A stretch of 64,000 bases of DNA from JALNZU01 sp964463695. Its GTDB lineage: Bacteria > Bacteroidota > Bacteroidia > Bacteroidales > F082. The stretch covers positions 62,001 to 126,000 of the forward strand of contig CAYXCZ010000008.1 of the NCBI GenBank assembly GCA_964463695.1, in the 5' to 3' direction. Shown here piece after piece: positions 26,076 to 35,217 of the stretch. Each line of letters opens with the position of its first letter. Positions within the stretch are counted from its first letter, which is position 1. The position numbers were made by a program, and so were the translations under genes. The notes beneath the pieces were generated by a model, which was not told where the DNA came from, ran no database searches, and saw nothing but the letters and a program-made list of their open reading frames with translations.

Positions 26076-27080
26076 TTAAGTTGACTTATATGTTAGTTTT
26101 TTCGACCATTGCATTGCAGGTTTTTCAACGAATTTAAAGAATAGCCATGCAGCGAAAATGGACACAAACATAGCTACAAACACAGCAAGGCTACGTTGAA
26201 ATTCTGTTTTAAGAAAATTTTCAGCCAAATTTATCATTCTGCCTCCTATGGGAATATGAACAAGATAAAGCGAATAAGAAATATCCCCCAGGAATTTCGA
26301 AATCCGATCCGTAAAATCAAGGTACATGATGAAAAAATAGGGAAGCAAAGCTGCAATAAGGTATCTTTTGTCGAACCTTACAAATATCATAATAAGAACA
26401 ACCATCAGCAATAATCCAAATTCCTGCCGTGATATATAGTTGACCTTCATTTGAAAAATAAGGATTCCAACAACAAAAAGCAACCCATAATTTAAAATCA
26501 AACTATGCCTGTCAACAAAAAAGCCTGACAAAGCAAAAACAACAATTACAAGATAGTTCAACCATTTTTTTGGATGAAGAATAAGTGGAAACACCAACGC
26601 TATAAGCAGGTAATATTGAAATTCAATAGCCAGTGTCCAGTAAACATCATTATACCATGGATAATCAAAAAAAGCATTTAAATAACCCAAATGGAAAGCC
26701 AATGCAGTAAAATCAATCGAAAAACCAGCACCTCTGTAGTAAGGAGATAAAGTACTCACCCAATTTAAAATTAAAACCAAAGCAATACTCACAAGATAGG
26801 GTGGTTCAATACGAACAAATCGTTTACCCAGGAACTTCCAAAAATTGGAATAATGATATCTTCCACGATACATTGAATAAGGGATCACGAATCCTGAAAT
26901 GACAAAGAAAACTTCTACCCCCAGAAAACCATATCTGCCAATAACAAATAATGGATTAGTTTTACTTAGTAAATCGGGGTTACCATGTGTGAAATGGAAA
27001 AACACTACGGCCAACGCAGCCAATCCGCGCAAAAGGTCCAATGAACCCAAATATCCCAGTTTCTCTTTAGCTGTATCCAT
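26076..27080 (-). CDS. Membrane O-acyltransferase (acyltransferase family 3, OafA/YrhL-like)
   Basis: A 334-residue polytopic protein of the acyltransferase-3 family. The early LDLLRGLAALAVVFFHFTHG (about 16-35) carries the usual active-site-proximal His, followed by FLGVEVFFVISGFVI and KRFVRIEPPYLVSI, both diagnostic. About ten transmembrane helices follow; the C-terminal FLGDISYSLYLVHIPIG is also typical. Such enzymes O-acetylate polysaccharide residues using a cytoplasmic acyl donor. It is the last gene of the polysaccharide operon; its ATG overlaps the preceding TAA by one base (TAATG). Confidence 0.9.
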   Translation of the reverse strand: MDTAKEKLGYLGSLDLLRGLAALAVVFFHFTHGNPDLLSKTNPLFVIGRYGFLGVEVFFVISGFVIPYSMYRGRYHYSNFWKFLGKRFVRIEPPYLVSIALVLILNWVSTLSPYYRGAGFSIDFTALAFHLGYLNAFFDYPWYNDVYWTLAIEFQYYLLIALVFPLILHPKKWLNYLVIVVFALSGFFVDRHSLILNYGLLFVVGILIFQMKVNYISRQEFGLLLMVVLIMIFVRFDKRYLIAALLPYFFIMYLDFTDRISKFLGDISYSLYLVHIPIGGRMINLAENFLKTEFQRSLAVFVAMFVSIFAAWLFFKFVEKPAMQWSKKLTYKST

Positions 27081-27892
27081 TACCAAATAGTGTTTAAATT
27101 TCTAAAAAAGCGCTTTGCTTTATCTGTATCTGTCTGAAATACATATCCATGTGGTATAGATCTGGCATAAAAGTCAAAGTCACCCAAATGGACATTGAAA
27201 TCTTTTTGTTCAACAACAGTCGCTTGGATGTGTTGCAAAAAATCATTAGAAGTCTTTCGGGCAACTGCGCTCAGAAGTCCAAGAATCTCTGTATTTCGTG
27301 TGTAGTAAACCTCCTGAGGTGGATAAACAGCATCCATTTTTATAAAGTGAGGATTGACTCCTTTTACAATCTGATCAATTAAAGTGCAGTATATCACTTC
27401 ATAGCCAAAGGCTCCAGCTATTAATGGCCAGGAATCACCTTGTTGAAAACCTCTAAACCCACAGGCAACATCAGGCATTGTAACACCAAAAGAATTGGCA
27501 ATTAGCAAAACAGCAAACAAATTGGAGGCAATTTTTGCATCAGGCACATTCTCTGGATCAGAGAACCTGCTGCCTAATACAAAAGAATGCTTTTGAAGTG
27601 CTGTTTCAAAAAATGGTATAGAAACAGGATTGTGCTGTCCATCACCATCCATAAAAATCACATGCGTTTTATTACTTTGCGTCGCAAATGCAAATACAGC
27701 CCGATACACCGCTGCTATTCCTGCATTTGAAGGAAATTTAACAACTTCAAATCCCTGTGAGACTGCAATATCGGCACTGGAATCACAGCTACCATCATCG
27801 ATGACTACCACATCATCTTTAAATGGCATCAACTGTCTCAACAATTCAGGCAGATGAACTGCTTCGTTGAAAACAGCAACAGCGATAAGCAT
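27080..27892 (-). CDS. Glycosyltransferase family 2
   Basis: A 270-residue GT-A-fold enzyme resembling dolichyl/polyprenyl-phosphate sugar synthases: LIAVAVFNEAVHLPELLRQL, VVVIDDGSCDSSADIA, VIFMDGDGQHNPVSIPFFE (DxD region) and VACGFRGFQQGDSWP. Unlike most GT2 in this locus it lacks an extended C-terminal acceptor domain, so it might load a sugar on undecaprenyl phosphate rather than extend the glycan. The ATG at 27892 is preferred to a TTG four codons upstream. It is translationally linked to the acyltransferase gene (TAATG). Confidence 0.85.
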   Translation of the reverse strand: MLIAVAVFNEAVHLPELLRQLMPFKDDVVVIDDGSCDSSADIAVSQGFEVVKFPSNAGIAAVYRAVFAFATQSNKTHVIFMDGDGQHNPVSIPFFETALQKHSFVLGSRFSDPENVPDAKIASNLFAVLLIANSFGVTMPDVACGFRGFQQGDSWPLIAGAFGYEVIYCTLIDQIVKGVNPHFIKMDAVYPPQEVYYTRNTEILGLLSAVARKTSNDFLQHIQATVVEQKDFNVHLGDFDFYARSIPHGYVFQTDTDKAKRFFRNLNTIW

Positions 27893-27908
27893 GCTGGTTT
27901 TCAATTCT

Positions 27909-28655
27909 TTATTTAATTATAAACTGTTTAACTTTGCGGAGATTTTTAAAAACAAGTGTAAAAACGCTTCCAAAATTATTGTCCTGAATAGCCTTCATAT
28001 CTTCCTTCGACTTTTTTATGATGTTCTTCAAGCTTCGGTTACTTGCCCCTCCTACCCTCATCTTGACCATCACTTCAGGAAGATAGTAAGTCGATATCCG
28101 GTGTTTGCCTAAAAAACGAAGCATCGTATCATAATCAGCTGCGATCCTAAAATCGGTATTGAAAAGACCATAGTTGTCGTAAACTTTCTTTTTTACATAG
28201 AAAGTCGGGTGAGGAGGCATCCATCCCATTTTCAGCCTTCGTAAGCTAAATCTACCCGATTTCCAATATCTAAGAACTTTATTCGTATCGTTTTTATAAA
28301 CATATTGAAGGTCACCATAAACGGAATCAACATCATTTGTTTTAAATATTTCTGCAACTTTAGCAAGGATATTATCAGATGCAAACAAGTCATCAGAGTG
28401 CATAAAACCAATTACATCACCGGTAGCCATTCTGATTCCCTTATTTAACGCATCATAAATTCCCTTATCGGGTTCACTAACAAATTTCGAAATCCGGCTT
28501 CCATAGGATTTAACTACTTCAACCGTATTATCTTTCGATTTTCCGTCAACGATAATATACTCAACGTCGTTATAGGTTTGCGAAAGTACCGAATCAATGG
28601 CATCACTAATGGAATGGCCACTATTGTAAGCAATGGTAATAACAGAGATTTTCAT
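27909..28655 (-). CDS. Glycosyltransferase family 2 (WcaE-like)
   Basis: The 248-residue protein opens with ISVITIAYNSGHSISDAIDS and carries VEYIIVDGKSKDNTVEVVK, DALNKGIRMATGDVIGFMHS-DD (sugar-nucleotide/metal motif) and the acceptor-side GWMPPHPTFYVKKKVYD. This pattern is that of the WcaE/putative colanic-acid GT2 group, often a fucosyl- or galactosyl-transferase; donor specificity cannot be read. The next gene upstream encodes an acetyltransferase of the WcaF type, the same pairing as in colanic-acid-like clusters. Confidence 0.87.
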   Translation of the reverse strand: MKISVITIAYNSGHSISDAIDSVLSQTYNDVEYIIVDGKSKDNTVEVVKSYGSRISKFVSEPDKGIYDALNKGIRMATGDVIGFMHSDDLFASDNILAKVAEIFKTNDVDSVYGDLQYVYKNDTNKVLRYWKSGRFSLRRLKMGWMPPHPTFYVKKKVYDNYGLFNTDFRIAADYDTMLRFLGKHRISTYYLPEVMVKMRVGGASNRSLKNIIKKSKEDMKAIQDNNFGSVFTLVFKNLRKVKQFIIK

Positions 28656-28666
28656 AATTTTTTGGT

Positions 28667-29221
28667 TTATTCGATGATTCTATCTTTTATTTTCACTGCA
28701 GGATTTCCCTGATAAATAGAAAATGCTTCCAGGTTTTTAGTGGCTACTGAATTGACAGCCAATACACTATGTGTGAAACAAGTTACCCCCGGACAAACGA
28801 CGCTATGAGCTCCAACCCATGCACCATCTTCCAAAATAATTGGCAGTGTAATTAAATCAAAAGTTGATTTTTTGAAATTGTGGTTCCCACACAACAGCAT
28901 GGCTCCCTGCGAGATACAACAATTCTTTCCGATAGTCACTTCAGCCAGATTGTCAATCCAGGCATTTTCGCCGATCCAGGTATAATCTCCAACAGACAGT
29001 TTCCATGGGTATTTGATATTTACAGAAGGTTTTATCACAACCCCTTTTCCGATTTTTGCTCCAAATAAACGTAAAAAAGCAATCTTAAGGCTATTAACAG
29101 GATTCAAGGGGTTGATAAAAAATATAACATTAATAATAAACCAGAGTAAACGTTTAATTGCCCCTGCTCCTGTTTTGAAATCTCCGGTTGTGTAAACGGA
29201 TAAATTGGTAGTTTTATTCAT
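28667..29221 (-). CDS. WcaF-like hexapeptide acetyltransferase
   Basis: A 184-residue left-handed beta-helix acyltransferase of the putative colanic acid acetyltransferase (WcaF) type. N-terminal FFINPLNPVNSLKIAFLRLF is the family's hydrophobic lead; hexapeptide repeats run from GAKIGKGVVIKPSVNIKYPW through IGENAWIDNLAEVTIGKNCC to GAWVGAHSVVCPGVTCFTHS, with His in LLCGNHNFKK as the likely catalytic residue. It would acetylate a sugar of the repeat unit using acetyl-CoA. The ATG overlaps the preceding stop by 8 bases. Confidence 0.9.
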   Translation of the reverse strand: MNKTTNLSVYTTGDFKTGAGAIKRLLWFIINVIFFINPLNPVNSLKIAFLRLFGAKIGKGVVIKPSVNIKYPWKLSVGDYTWIGENAWIDNLAEVTIGKNCCISQGAMLLCGNHNFKKSTFDLITLPIILEDGAWVGAHSVVCPGVTCFTHSVLAVNSVATKNLEAFSIYQGNPAVKIKDRIIE

Positions 29222-30356
29222 CTGCAAATAGTTTTATGTTTTGTTCCAAAATACTGTTGTTCTGCATGAATTCATGTGCATACTGCAAAGATGCTTTTGA
29301 AAACATTTCATACGTACTTTGATCCATTTCAATTAATTGCTTAATTGCTGCTATGAATGTAGAATCATCTTCCAACGGCAGATCCCAGCCAGATTTAGAT
29401 TTTTCCAGATTACGCCAGGGAGTGTTTCTGCTAATGATGACTGGTGTAGAGGCCATAAAACTTTCTAAAATTGTATGCCCAAAGTTTTCGCCATTAGTTG
29501 GCATAAACATCGCATGATATGTCGATAACATACTCAATACCTGATCACCAGGAATACTCCCTTTATAGTTAACTTTCACATTACCGGGTAATTCTGCAAT
29601 TACATTTTTACACTGATTCCAATATTCTTCATTGTAAACCGGTCCATAAATATCAAAAACTATCAAGCCATTGGTACATTTTTTCAGAACTTCAATAGCA
29701 TAAAGGGTGTTCTTCTCAGGTGAAATACGTGCAACTGAACATAAATTCAATATGCCTTTTTGTTTTATCCGCGATTTCCAGGGAGCAAGTTCTATTTTCA
29801 TTGGAAGTTCCTCTGCAATCATTATTCTGGCTTTTTTGCCAATAGTCAATCTAATATCTTCTGCCTCAACAGCATTGGCTGCATGAAACACAACATTTTT
29901 GTAAAATCCACCAAATCGAGCCAATTTAATGCCTATAGCCTTTTTTTTTGCCTTAACTGCTAACGAATGCTTGCCTAACATTCCGTGTGAACCAATGACG
30001 ACCGGAACCTTTTTAACTTTTGCAAGAATTACCGGCAAAACAGAAAAGTAAAAGGAATAAACTCCATGTACATAAGCTAAATCAAAGTTGGTTTCAGAAA
30101 CTAACTTTCTTAATGTCTGTATTTTAAGCTGATCAGCTGAAATGTAATAAGCTTCAGCATTAGGAGCAATTCGATTCCATTGATTACTATTTATTTGTTC
30201 ATAAGGAACTGTTTCACAATAGTCAGTATCACGGGTAATAACTTTAAACTCATATTTACCCTCTAAATGAGCTATTTGGTTTGAAAAGGCTTTCAAAACG
30301 CCACCAGCCCTGTAGCCTGGAAGGTACCAATCAATGAAAGAAAGTATTGTTTTCAT
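29214..30356 (-). CDS. Glycosyltransferase family 4
   Basis: A 380-residue GT-B enzyme. The N-terminal domain has the GxGG-like YLPGYRAGGVLKAFSNQIA and LAYVHGVYSFYFSVLPVILA; the C-terminal domain has LCSVARISPEKNTLYAIEVL and the nucleotide-sugar site FMPTNGENFGHTILESFMAS (ExxxxxxxE), followed by PVIISRNTPW. This fits GT4 retaining transferases. Donor and acceptor are not determinable. Genes on both sides are polysaccharide biosynthesis genes with short gaps (22 bp upstream). Confidence 0.88.
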   Translation of the reverse strand: MKTILSFIDWYLPGYRAGGVLKAFSNQIAHLEGKYEFKVITRDTDYCETVPYEQINSNQWNRIAPNAEAYYISADQLKIQTLRKLVSETNFDLAYVHGVYSFYFSVLPVILAKVKKVPVVIGSHGMLGKHSLAVKAKKKAIGIKLARFGGFYKNVVFHAANAVEAEDIRLTIGKKARIMIAEELPMKIELAPWKSRIKQKGILNLCSVARISPEKNTLYAIEVLKKCTNGLIVFDIYGPVYNEEYWNQCKNVIAELPGNVKVNYKGSIPGDQVLSMLSTYHAMFMPTNGENFGHTILESFMASTPVIISRNTPWRNLEKSKSGWDLPLEDDSTFIAAIKQLIEMDQSTYEMFSKASLQYAHEFMQNNSILEQNIKLFADE

Positions 30357-30378
30357 AATTAAAAAGCTGTTAAAGGCA

Positions 30379-31377
30379 TTAAGTTGTTTGAGCTATTTGC
30401 TCGTAAAGCTGCGTATATTTCGCAGCTATTGTTCTTGCTGAAAAACGTTCTACATTTTTTAATCCTTTTTGAATCAATTCATTACGAAGATTTTCATTTT
30501 CAATAAGCGATCTAATAGCTGCTTTAATCTCACCCACATCTTCAGGATTGACTATCAATGCTGCATCACCGGCAACTTCAGGCATACTTGTTCTGTTAGA
30601 GGTGATAACTGCTCTACCTACAGCGTTTGCTTCAATAATTGGCATTCCAAAACCTTCATACAACGAAACAAATGAAACAATATCAGCTTCCTTATAGCGC
30701 TTAATTACATGCTCATAGGGAAGGTTAAAATAGTTCTCAAACTCAATGTGATGCTTTTCGAGCAGTTTTTTATGATGATCACGCAAATGCCCTAAGATAG
30801 TTAGTTTAACTTGCATTCCATCGATGGCCTCGATCAAACGCTCCAGATTTTTATTATGTGCTGTACCTATGTGTAAAATATTAGGCTTCTGAGAGTTAAA
30901 AGTATGCTCAGAATATTTTATTGAAGGGGAAATACAGTTATGAACAACAACAATCTTTTCAGGATCAACATGGATTACTTTTAACAGTTCCTGCTTGGTA
31001 AACTCCGATATTACAGTAATATAACGCACACGACGTGCAGGCAATGAAAACCAAAATAGTTTGATTATTCTTCTAGCTATTCCCGAAAGGCGTTTCAGTA
31101 CCTCCAGGTCGTGAATCGTGAGTATTGTTTTGTTTTTTGCCATTAACAGGGCAATAAAATGTACATCACCGGTAATATGATTTACCTGCCCCTGCTGGCC
31201 AATTACCTCGAAGCAACTCTTTATCCTGTCCACAATTCCTTTGCTTGCTCTACTGAGGTAATAATTGCTGTGTTCAACATTCTCCGGCAAGCCTGACTGA
31301 ATGAAACCAAATAATTCCTCTATACTGAAATAGTCGGTAAAAGGTTTTCTGAAAAAATACACCACATTGATATTCAT
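30379..31377 (-). CDS. Glycosyltransferase family 4
   Basis: A 332-residue GT-B enzyme with INHITGDVHFIALLMAK (acceptor domain), ITVISEFTKQELLKVIHVDP, KPNILHIGTAHNKNLERLIEA and the donor-binding IVSFVSLYEGFGMPIIEANA-VG followed by PVITSNRTSMPEVAGDAALIVNP, where EGFGMPIIEA is the ExxxxxxxE motif. This C-terminal block closely resembles mannosyltransferases of the WbaZ/MtfB type, but sugar specificity is inference. The short N-terminal domain suggests a compact form. Confidence 0.88.
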   Translation of the reverse strand: MNINVVYFFRKPFTDYFSIEELFGFIQSGLPENVEHSNYYLSRASKGIVDRIKSCFEVIGQQGQVNHITGDVHFIALLMAKNKTILTIHDLEVLKRLSGIARRIIKLFWFSLPARRVRYITVISEFTKQELLKVIHVDPEKIVVVHNCISPSIKYSEHTFNSQKPNILHIGTAHNKNLERLIEAIDGMQVKLTILGHLRDHHKKLLEKHHIEFENYFNLPYEHVIKRYKEADIVSFVSLYEGFGMPIIEANAVGRAVITSNRTSMPEVAGDAALIVNPEDVGEIKAAIRSLIENENLRNELIQKGLKNVERFSARTIAAKYTQLYEQIAQTT

Positions 31378-31388
31378 ATCTTTAAGGA

Positions 31389-32747
31389 TTACATTTTAAG
31401 TTTGAGAATCTTTGTCATTCCAAAGAAGACAATAAAAGCGACAAGCGCAGCTTTTGTAAAATGATTAAAAACAGTAGCGAAATCAGTTTCAGCTTTAATT
31501 ACCTGAAAAAATAAAACCGGTAGCCACAAAATGAGTGTTGGATAGGTTTTAGATAAGGATATAACTTTGATAATGATTACATTATAAAATATTCCAATAA
31601 AAAAAAGAAAAATGATTCCTCCTAAAACACCATAATTTGCATAGCCTTCACCTACTAATGAAATATCCATACTTGTGGTTTCTGGAAGTTCGGTACCTGT
31701 GAAGCGTTCAAAATTAGCTCTGCCACCGGCTTTTGCTTTTGACGGGGCAAGTACACGGGGCAAAAGTCCGGCATAAATAGCCGTTTCAATTGTTTCGCCT
31801 TTCACAAATGGATATTTTTCAGGCATATGACCTAAAATTCGGGCGATAATCCATCCTTGATTCAACCGTGCTCCGACATTTTGCATGGCGCTTGTTTCAA
31901 ATAAAACAGCAGGATTTTCGAGTCGGCTTAATATAACTTCCTGATAAATTTCACCGTTGCTTTTATCGCTATCACTGTACCATGTGGCCATTCGATACTC
32001 CTCTTTGGTGGATTGAATAAGCATCACCATAATAAAACCAATTCCTAAAATAGCAATTTTGCCTGGCATAGGGATTTTAAGCACAAAAGCCACTACTAAA
32101 AGTGAAAACATCATCCACAAAATCAATTCCCCAAACATACCCATCAGCACAGCTTGAAAAATCACCATCCCCATAACTCCTGCAAATGCAAACCACTTCA
32201 ATTTCGATTTGGTGAATAGAATGATATAAACACCAACGAACTGCATTCCGGAAAGTAAAAAGAATAAAAAAGAAAGGCTTTTTGGGAGAAATTTTCCAGC
32301 AAAGCCTGCCGCAAGTCCAATAGCTGCAATCAAATAACCAAGAAGCTGTTTATCACTTATAAACTCTTTCAGCTTTTGAATATCCTCATCATTGATAATC
32401 CGTTCATCGGTTATTGGAAAATACAACCCGATTACCAGAGCTGCACACGCCGGTACCACATAATGCATATAAGTTGCTTCATCTACATCCATGTAGTAGA
32501 GCTCATCGTAAGGAAGAATATTATAGGCCATCACCGGCCCAACAATCCATTGCATTAACGCCAAAAAAGCGATAAGGTCACGTACTTCGATTCGCTTTCC
32601 CAAATCCTGAACAAATTTGAGAACTACACCAAAAGAAAGCACAAGACCAAGTGTTGACACAAAATATAAGTCAGTAAAAAACTCGAACCAGGCAAACGTA
32701 AGAATGCCAACGGTCACAAGTCCTAAACTTCTTTGTGTCAAATACAT
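31389..32747 (-). CDS. Polytopic membrane protein, candidate Wzy-type polysaccharide polymerase
   Basis: The 452-residue protein has about eleven to twelve transmembrane segments and one large, charged periplasmic loop (about 255-370) with EYRMATWYSDSDKSNGEIYQ, LNQGWIIARILGHMPE and ETTSMDISLVGEGYANYG. The order of helices, the loop and the GEGYANYGVLGGIIFLF end are as seen in Bacteroidota oligosaccharide repeat-unit polymerases. It shows no Wzx-type repeat symmetry. Wzy proteins are poorly conserved, so this call rests on topology plus its location among glycosyltransferases. Confidence 0.65.
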   Translation of the reverse strand: MYLTQRSLGLVTVGILTFAWFEFFTDLYFVSTLGLVLSFGVVLKFVQDLGKRIEVRDLIAFLALMQWIVGPVMAYNILPYDELYYMDVDEATYMHYVVPACAALVIGLYFPITDERIINDEDIQKLKEFISDKQLLGYLIAAIGLAAGFAGKFLPKSLSFLFFLLSGMQFVGVYIILFTKSKLKWFAFAGVMGMVIFQAVLMGMFGELILWMMFSLLVVAFVLKIPMPGKIAILGIGFIMVMLIQSTKEEYRMATWYSDSDKSNGEIYQEVILSRLENPAVLFETSAMQNVGARLNQGWIIARILGHMPEKYPFVKGETIETAIYAGLLPRVLAPSKAKAGGRANFERFTGTELPETTSMDISLVGEGYANYGVLGGIIFLFFIGIFYNVIIIKVISLSKTYPTLILWLPVLFFQVIKAETDFATVFNHFTKAALVAFIVFFGMTKILKLKM

Positions 32748-32756
32748 AAAAAATTC

Positions 32757-33917
32757 CTAGATATGATTTTCCAAACTTTTGACAATATTTTCAAATGACC
32801 AATCCTGAATGATCCTGAACGACTCACTGCCCATTTTTTCCAATCCTTCTTTACTTTTAAGGAGTTGTTTCAAAGCTGCTGAGCAGTCTTGCATATCACC
32901 TGAAGTAAAAATTCGTCCATTCTCATTATTATGAACCAGATCAGGAGCACAGCCTGCTTTGTCGCTAAGCAAAATAGCTTTCTCGCAAGCCATAGCTTCA
33001 TTTACAACAAGACCCCATGTTTCGCCAGGACCCTGTGAAGGCAATGCCAAAACATCAGCCAAATGGTAGACAACAGGCATCATTTGTTGATTTTGAAAAG
33101 GCAAAAAATGAATATTTATCTGACCTTCGGTCATTTGTTTCATTTCTTCTTCGTAAAAACCATTGCCAACAAAAATAAGATGGCTTCCAGTTTGGTTTAG
33201 ATGTCGAAATGCTTCCAGTAAAAGAAGCGGATTCTTTTTCGACTCAAACTTTCCAACAAATAATACAACCTTATCTTCTTTTTCAATCCCAAGTTTCTCC
33301 CTCCATTCACCTGCTTGTTGTTTAAAAGAAGTGGCATTACTACTAAACCTTTCGTTATCAATGGCATGTGGAGCAAAATATAACTTATCTGGCGAGAATC
33401 CATGTTTCAAAAAATAGGCTTTATTGTTTTGTCCAACATAAAAAGCACCATCACATTTTTTGTAAACATGTGTCAGAACGATCCTTCTGAGCATTTGTTT
33501 CAAGCCAGATATCTCATCAATTAGAGTTGAGTCACCACGAAAATAAACAGGAATTTTCCCTTTAAAATATCTCATGGCTCCATAATGAGCTTTATAGTTC
33601 CAGCCATAGATTAAAACTGCCTCAGCACCCCAATTTTTAATCGCAGGAATCAAATCAGGGCAATCGATTCCTTTATAACCAATTGGGCCGGGGGTTTTAG
33701 AAATATTGTTAATGAATTGGTATTCATAACCTTCTAGTAATGGGATATCCCATTTTATTTCTTTACCAAAATCTTTATCAAACAATTTTTCCTGACTTTG
33801 GCTCCAGGTATAAAATACCTTAGGATATAATTTTGTAGACCTGGCTAAGGTTGCAAACATAGGAGCATTGTACTGAATGGGATGAGAAGAAATAATTGCT
33901 AAACGCTTCTTTTTCAT
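32757..33917 (-). CDS. Glycosyltransferase family 4
   Basis: A 386-residue GT-B enzyme. The start RLAIISSHPIQYNAPMFATLA is typical for a GT4 subgroup of surface-polysaccharide loci. Later come AVLIYGWNYKAHYGAMRYF, PVYFRGDSTLIDE, VVLFVGKFESKKNPLLLLEA and the donor-site ALPSQGPGETWGLVVNEAMA followed by KAILLSDKAGCAPDLV. The ATG overlaps the stop of the upstream gene as ATGA. Donor and acceptor are unknown. Confidence 0.88.
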   Translation of the reverse strand: MKKKRLAIISSHPIQYNAPMFATLARSTKLYPKVFYTWSQSQEKLFDKDFGKEIKWDIPLLEGYEYQFINNISKTPGPIGYKGIDCPDLIPAIKNWGAEAVLIYGWNYKAHYGAMRYFKGKIPVYFRGDSTLIDEISGLKQMLRRIVLTHVYKKCDGAFYVGQNNKAYFLKHGFSPDKLYFAPHAIDNERFSSNATSFKQQAGEWREKLGIEKEDKVVLFVGKFESKKNPLLLLEAFRHLNQTGSHLIFVGNGFYEEEMKQMTEGQINIHFLPFQNQQMMPVVYHLADVLALPSQGPGETWGLVVNEAMACEKAILLSDKAGCAPDLVHNNENGRIFTSGDMQDCSAALKQLLKSKEGLEKMGSESFRIIQDWSFENIVKSLENHI

Positions 33918-35206
33918 GACTTTAGTGTTTTTTCAAAAAAATCAACTTGCTTTCGTGTAGCTTCTCTGGCTGTAAAAGGCTCAAAAGCTTCCCAGTTTGT
34001 TGCAGGTGTATAAGGAAGCTTATTAAGTTCACTTTTTAGGACTTCATAGAAGTGATCAGCAATGGATTCGGGGTTATCTTCATTGTAAAAACTGACACAC
34101 TCCCCTGCTTTGGTGCTATTTAAAATCTCAACAACACTACTGTTTTCGTTAAAAACTGCAATTAATGGCCTTTTTGATAAGATATAAGGATACAATTTTG
34201 AGGCAGTATAATTGGTATCAGTTGAGCCAGGTACTATAAGAAGATCAGCCTCTTTGAGCACTTTCATAGCAGTGAAATAGGGCAATCTGTCAGTAATTTC
34301 AGTTACTTGATCAAGTACACCATAACGTTCTGCGATTGGTTCAATAGTTTTTTGACCTTTGCCATCAGCAGCATAACTCGTACCAATAAAAAACATCTGA
34401 ATCTTTTTAAACAACTCCGGATGTTCATCAATTCCTTTGGCAAAACCAGCAAAAATTCCACTGAGAGCCAATTGCATATCATGTCCTCCCCTTCCAATAT
34501 AAACCACATGGATTTTCCCATCAGATTTATTGAAAACTTCATTCTTTATTTGAGCTTCATCTAAAATATCAAAATCAATACTTGCTCCACCAAAAGGAAT
34601 TACTGTACACATTTCAGGATGGATGTTGGCATAACGTTCGATAAGCATTTTAGGGTAACCAGCTGATACAGATATAATTCCTGCTACTTTTTTCATTGCA
34701 AAAGCCTCCAGATACTTGTCCATACGATAAGCCATCCAAAACTTTGGTGGTCGCTCGTGACTAGGCTTGTCAAGATAAAAATCGTTGCGCCATGGGTCTT
34801 GCATGTCAATGATATAGGGTATATTGAATTTCTTTTTCCAAATTCGACCTAAAATCATCACTGGAAATGCTGTTGTTGTGAAATAAACCAGGTCGTATTT
34901 TCTCGATCGTAATAAGCGATTTCCTTCTTTATAATATTGCCATAATGACCTGTATCCACTATTTCCTAAACCAAACTTTCTTGTTTTATCTGCTTCAAAA
35001 GCTTTTATGCGAATGATTTCACTAGTTTCAGGTATGGTTTTTAACAACAACGGGTCCTCACTCATTTCAATGAATTCAGGCTCAACAGCTACAACAGTTG
35101 CACGCCAACCAAAATCTTCAAAATAAAGCAAACTCTGCCTGATACGGTGCATGTCGGCAGCGTTGATAGGTGGAAAATTAGGCGATATTACCAAGACATT
35201 TTTCAT
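33914..35206 (-). CDS. Glycosyltransferase family 4-like
   Basis: A 430-residue GT-B protein: KNVLVISPNFPPINAADMHR at the N-terminus (an unusual replacement of the glycine-rich acceptor loop by NAADMHR), IPYIIDMQDPWRNDFYLDKP, VAGIISVSAGYPKMLIERY, then KIHVVYIGRGGHDMQLALSG and a donor-side ADLLIVPGSTDTNYTASKLY with ASKLYPYILSKRPLIAVFNE. The ExxxxxxxE motif is not intact in that segment, which is common in this subgroup. The start is set at 35206; an upstream extension to 35239 would overlap the preceding gene by 22 bases. Confidence 0.82.
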   Translation of the reverse strand: MKNVLVISPNFPPINAADMHRIRQSLLYFEDFGWRATVVAVEPEFIEMSEDPLLLKTIPETSEIIRIKAFEADKTRKFGLGNSGYRSLWQYYKEGNRLLRSRKYDLVYFTTTAFPVMILGRIWKKKFNIPYIIDMQDPWRNDFYLDKPSHERPPKFWMAYRMDKYLEAFAMKKVAGIISVSAGYPKMLIERYANIHPEMCTVIPFGGASIDFDILDEAQIKNEVFNKSDGKIHVVYIGRGGHDMQLALSGIFAGFAKGIDEHPELFKKIQMFFIGTSYAADGKGQKTIEPIAERYGVLDQVTEITDRLPYFTAMKVLKEADLLIVPGSTDTNYTASKLYPYILSKRPLIAVFNENSSVVEILNSTKAGECVSFYNEDNPESIADHFYEVLKSELNKLPYTPATNWEAFEPFTAREATRKQVDFFEKTLKS

Positions 35207-35217
35207 ATCCGATGATT

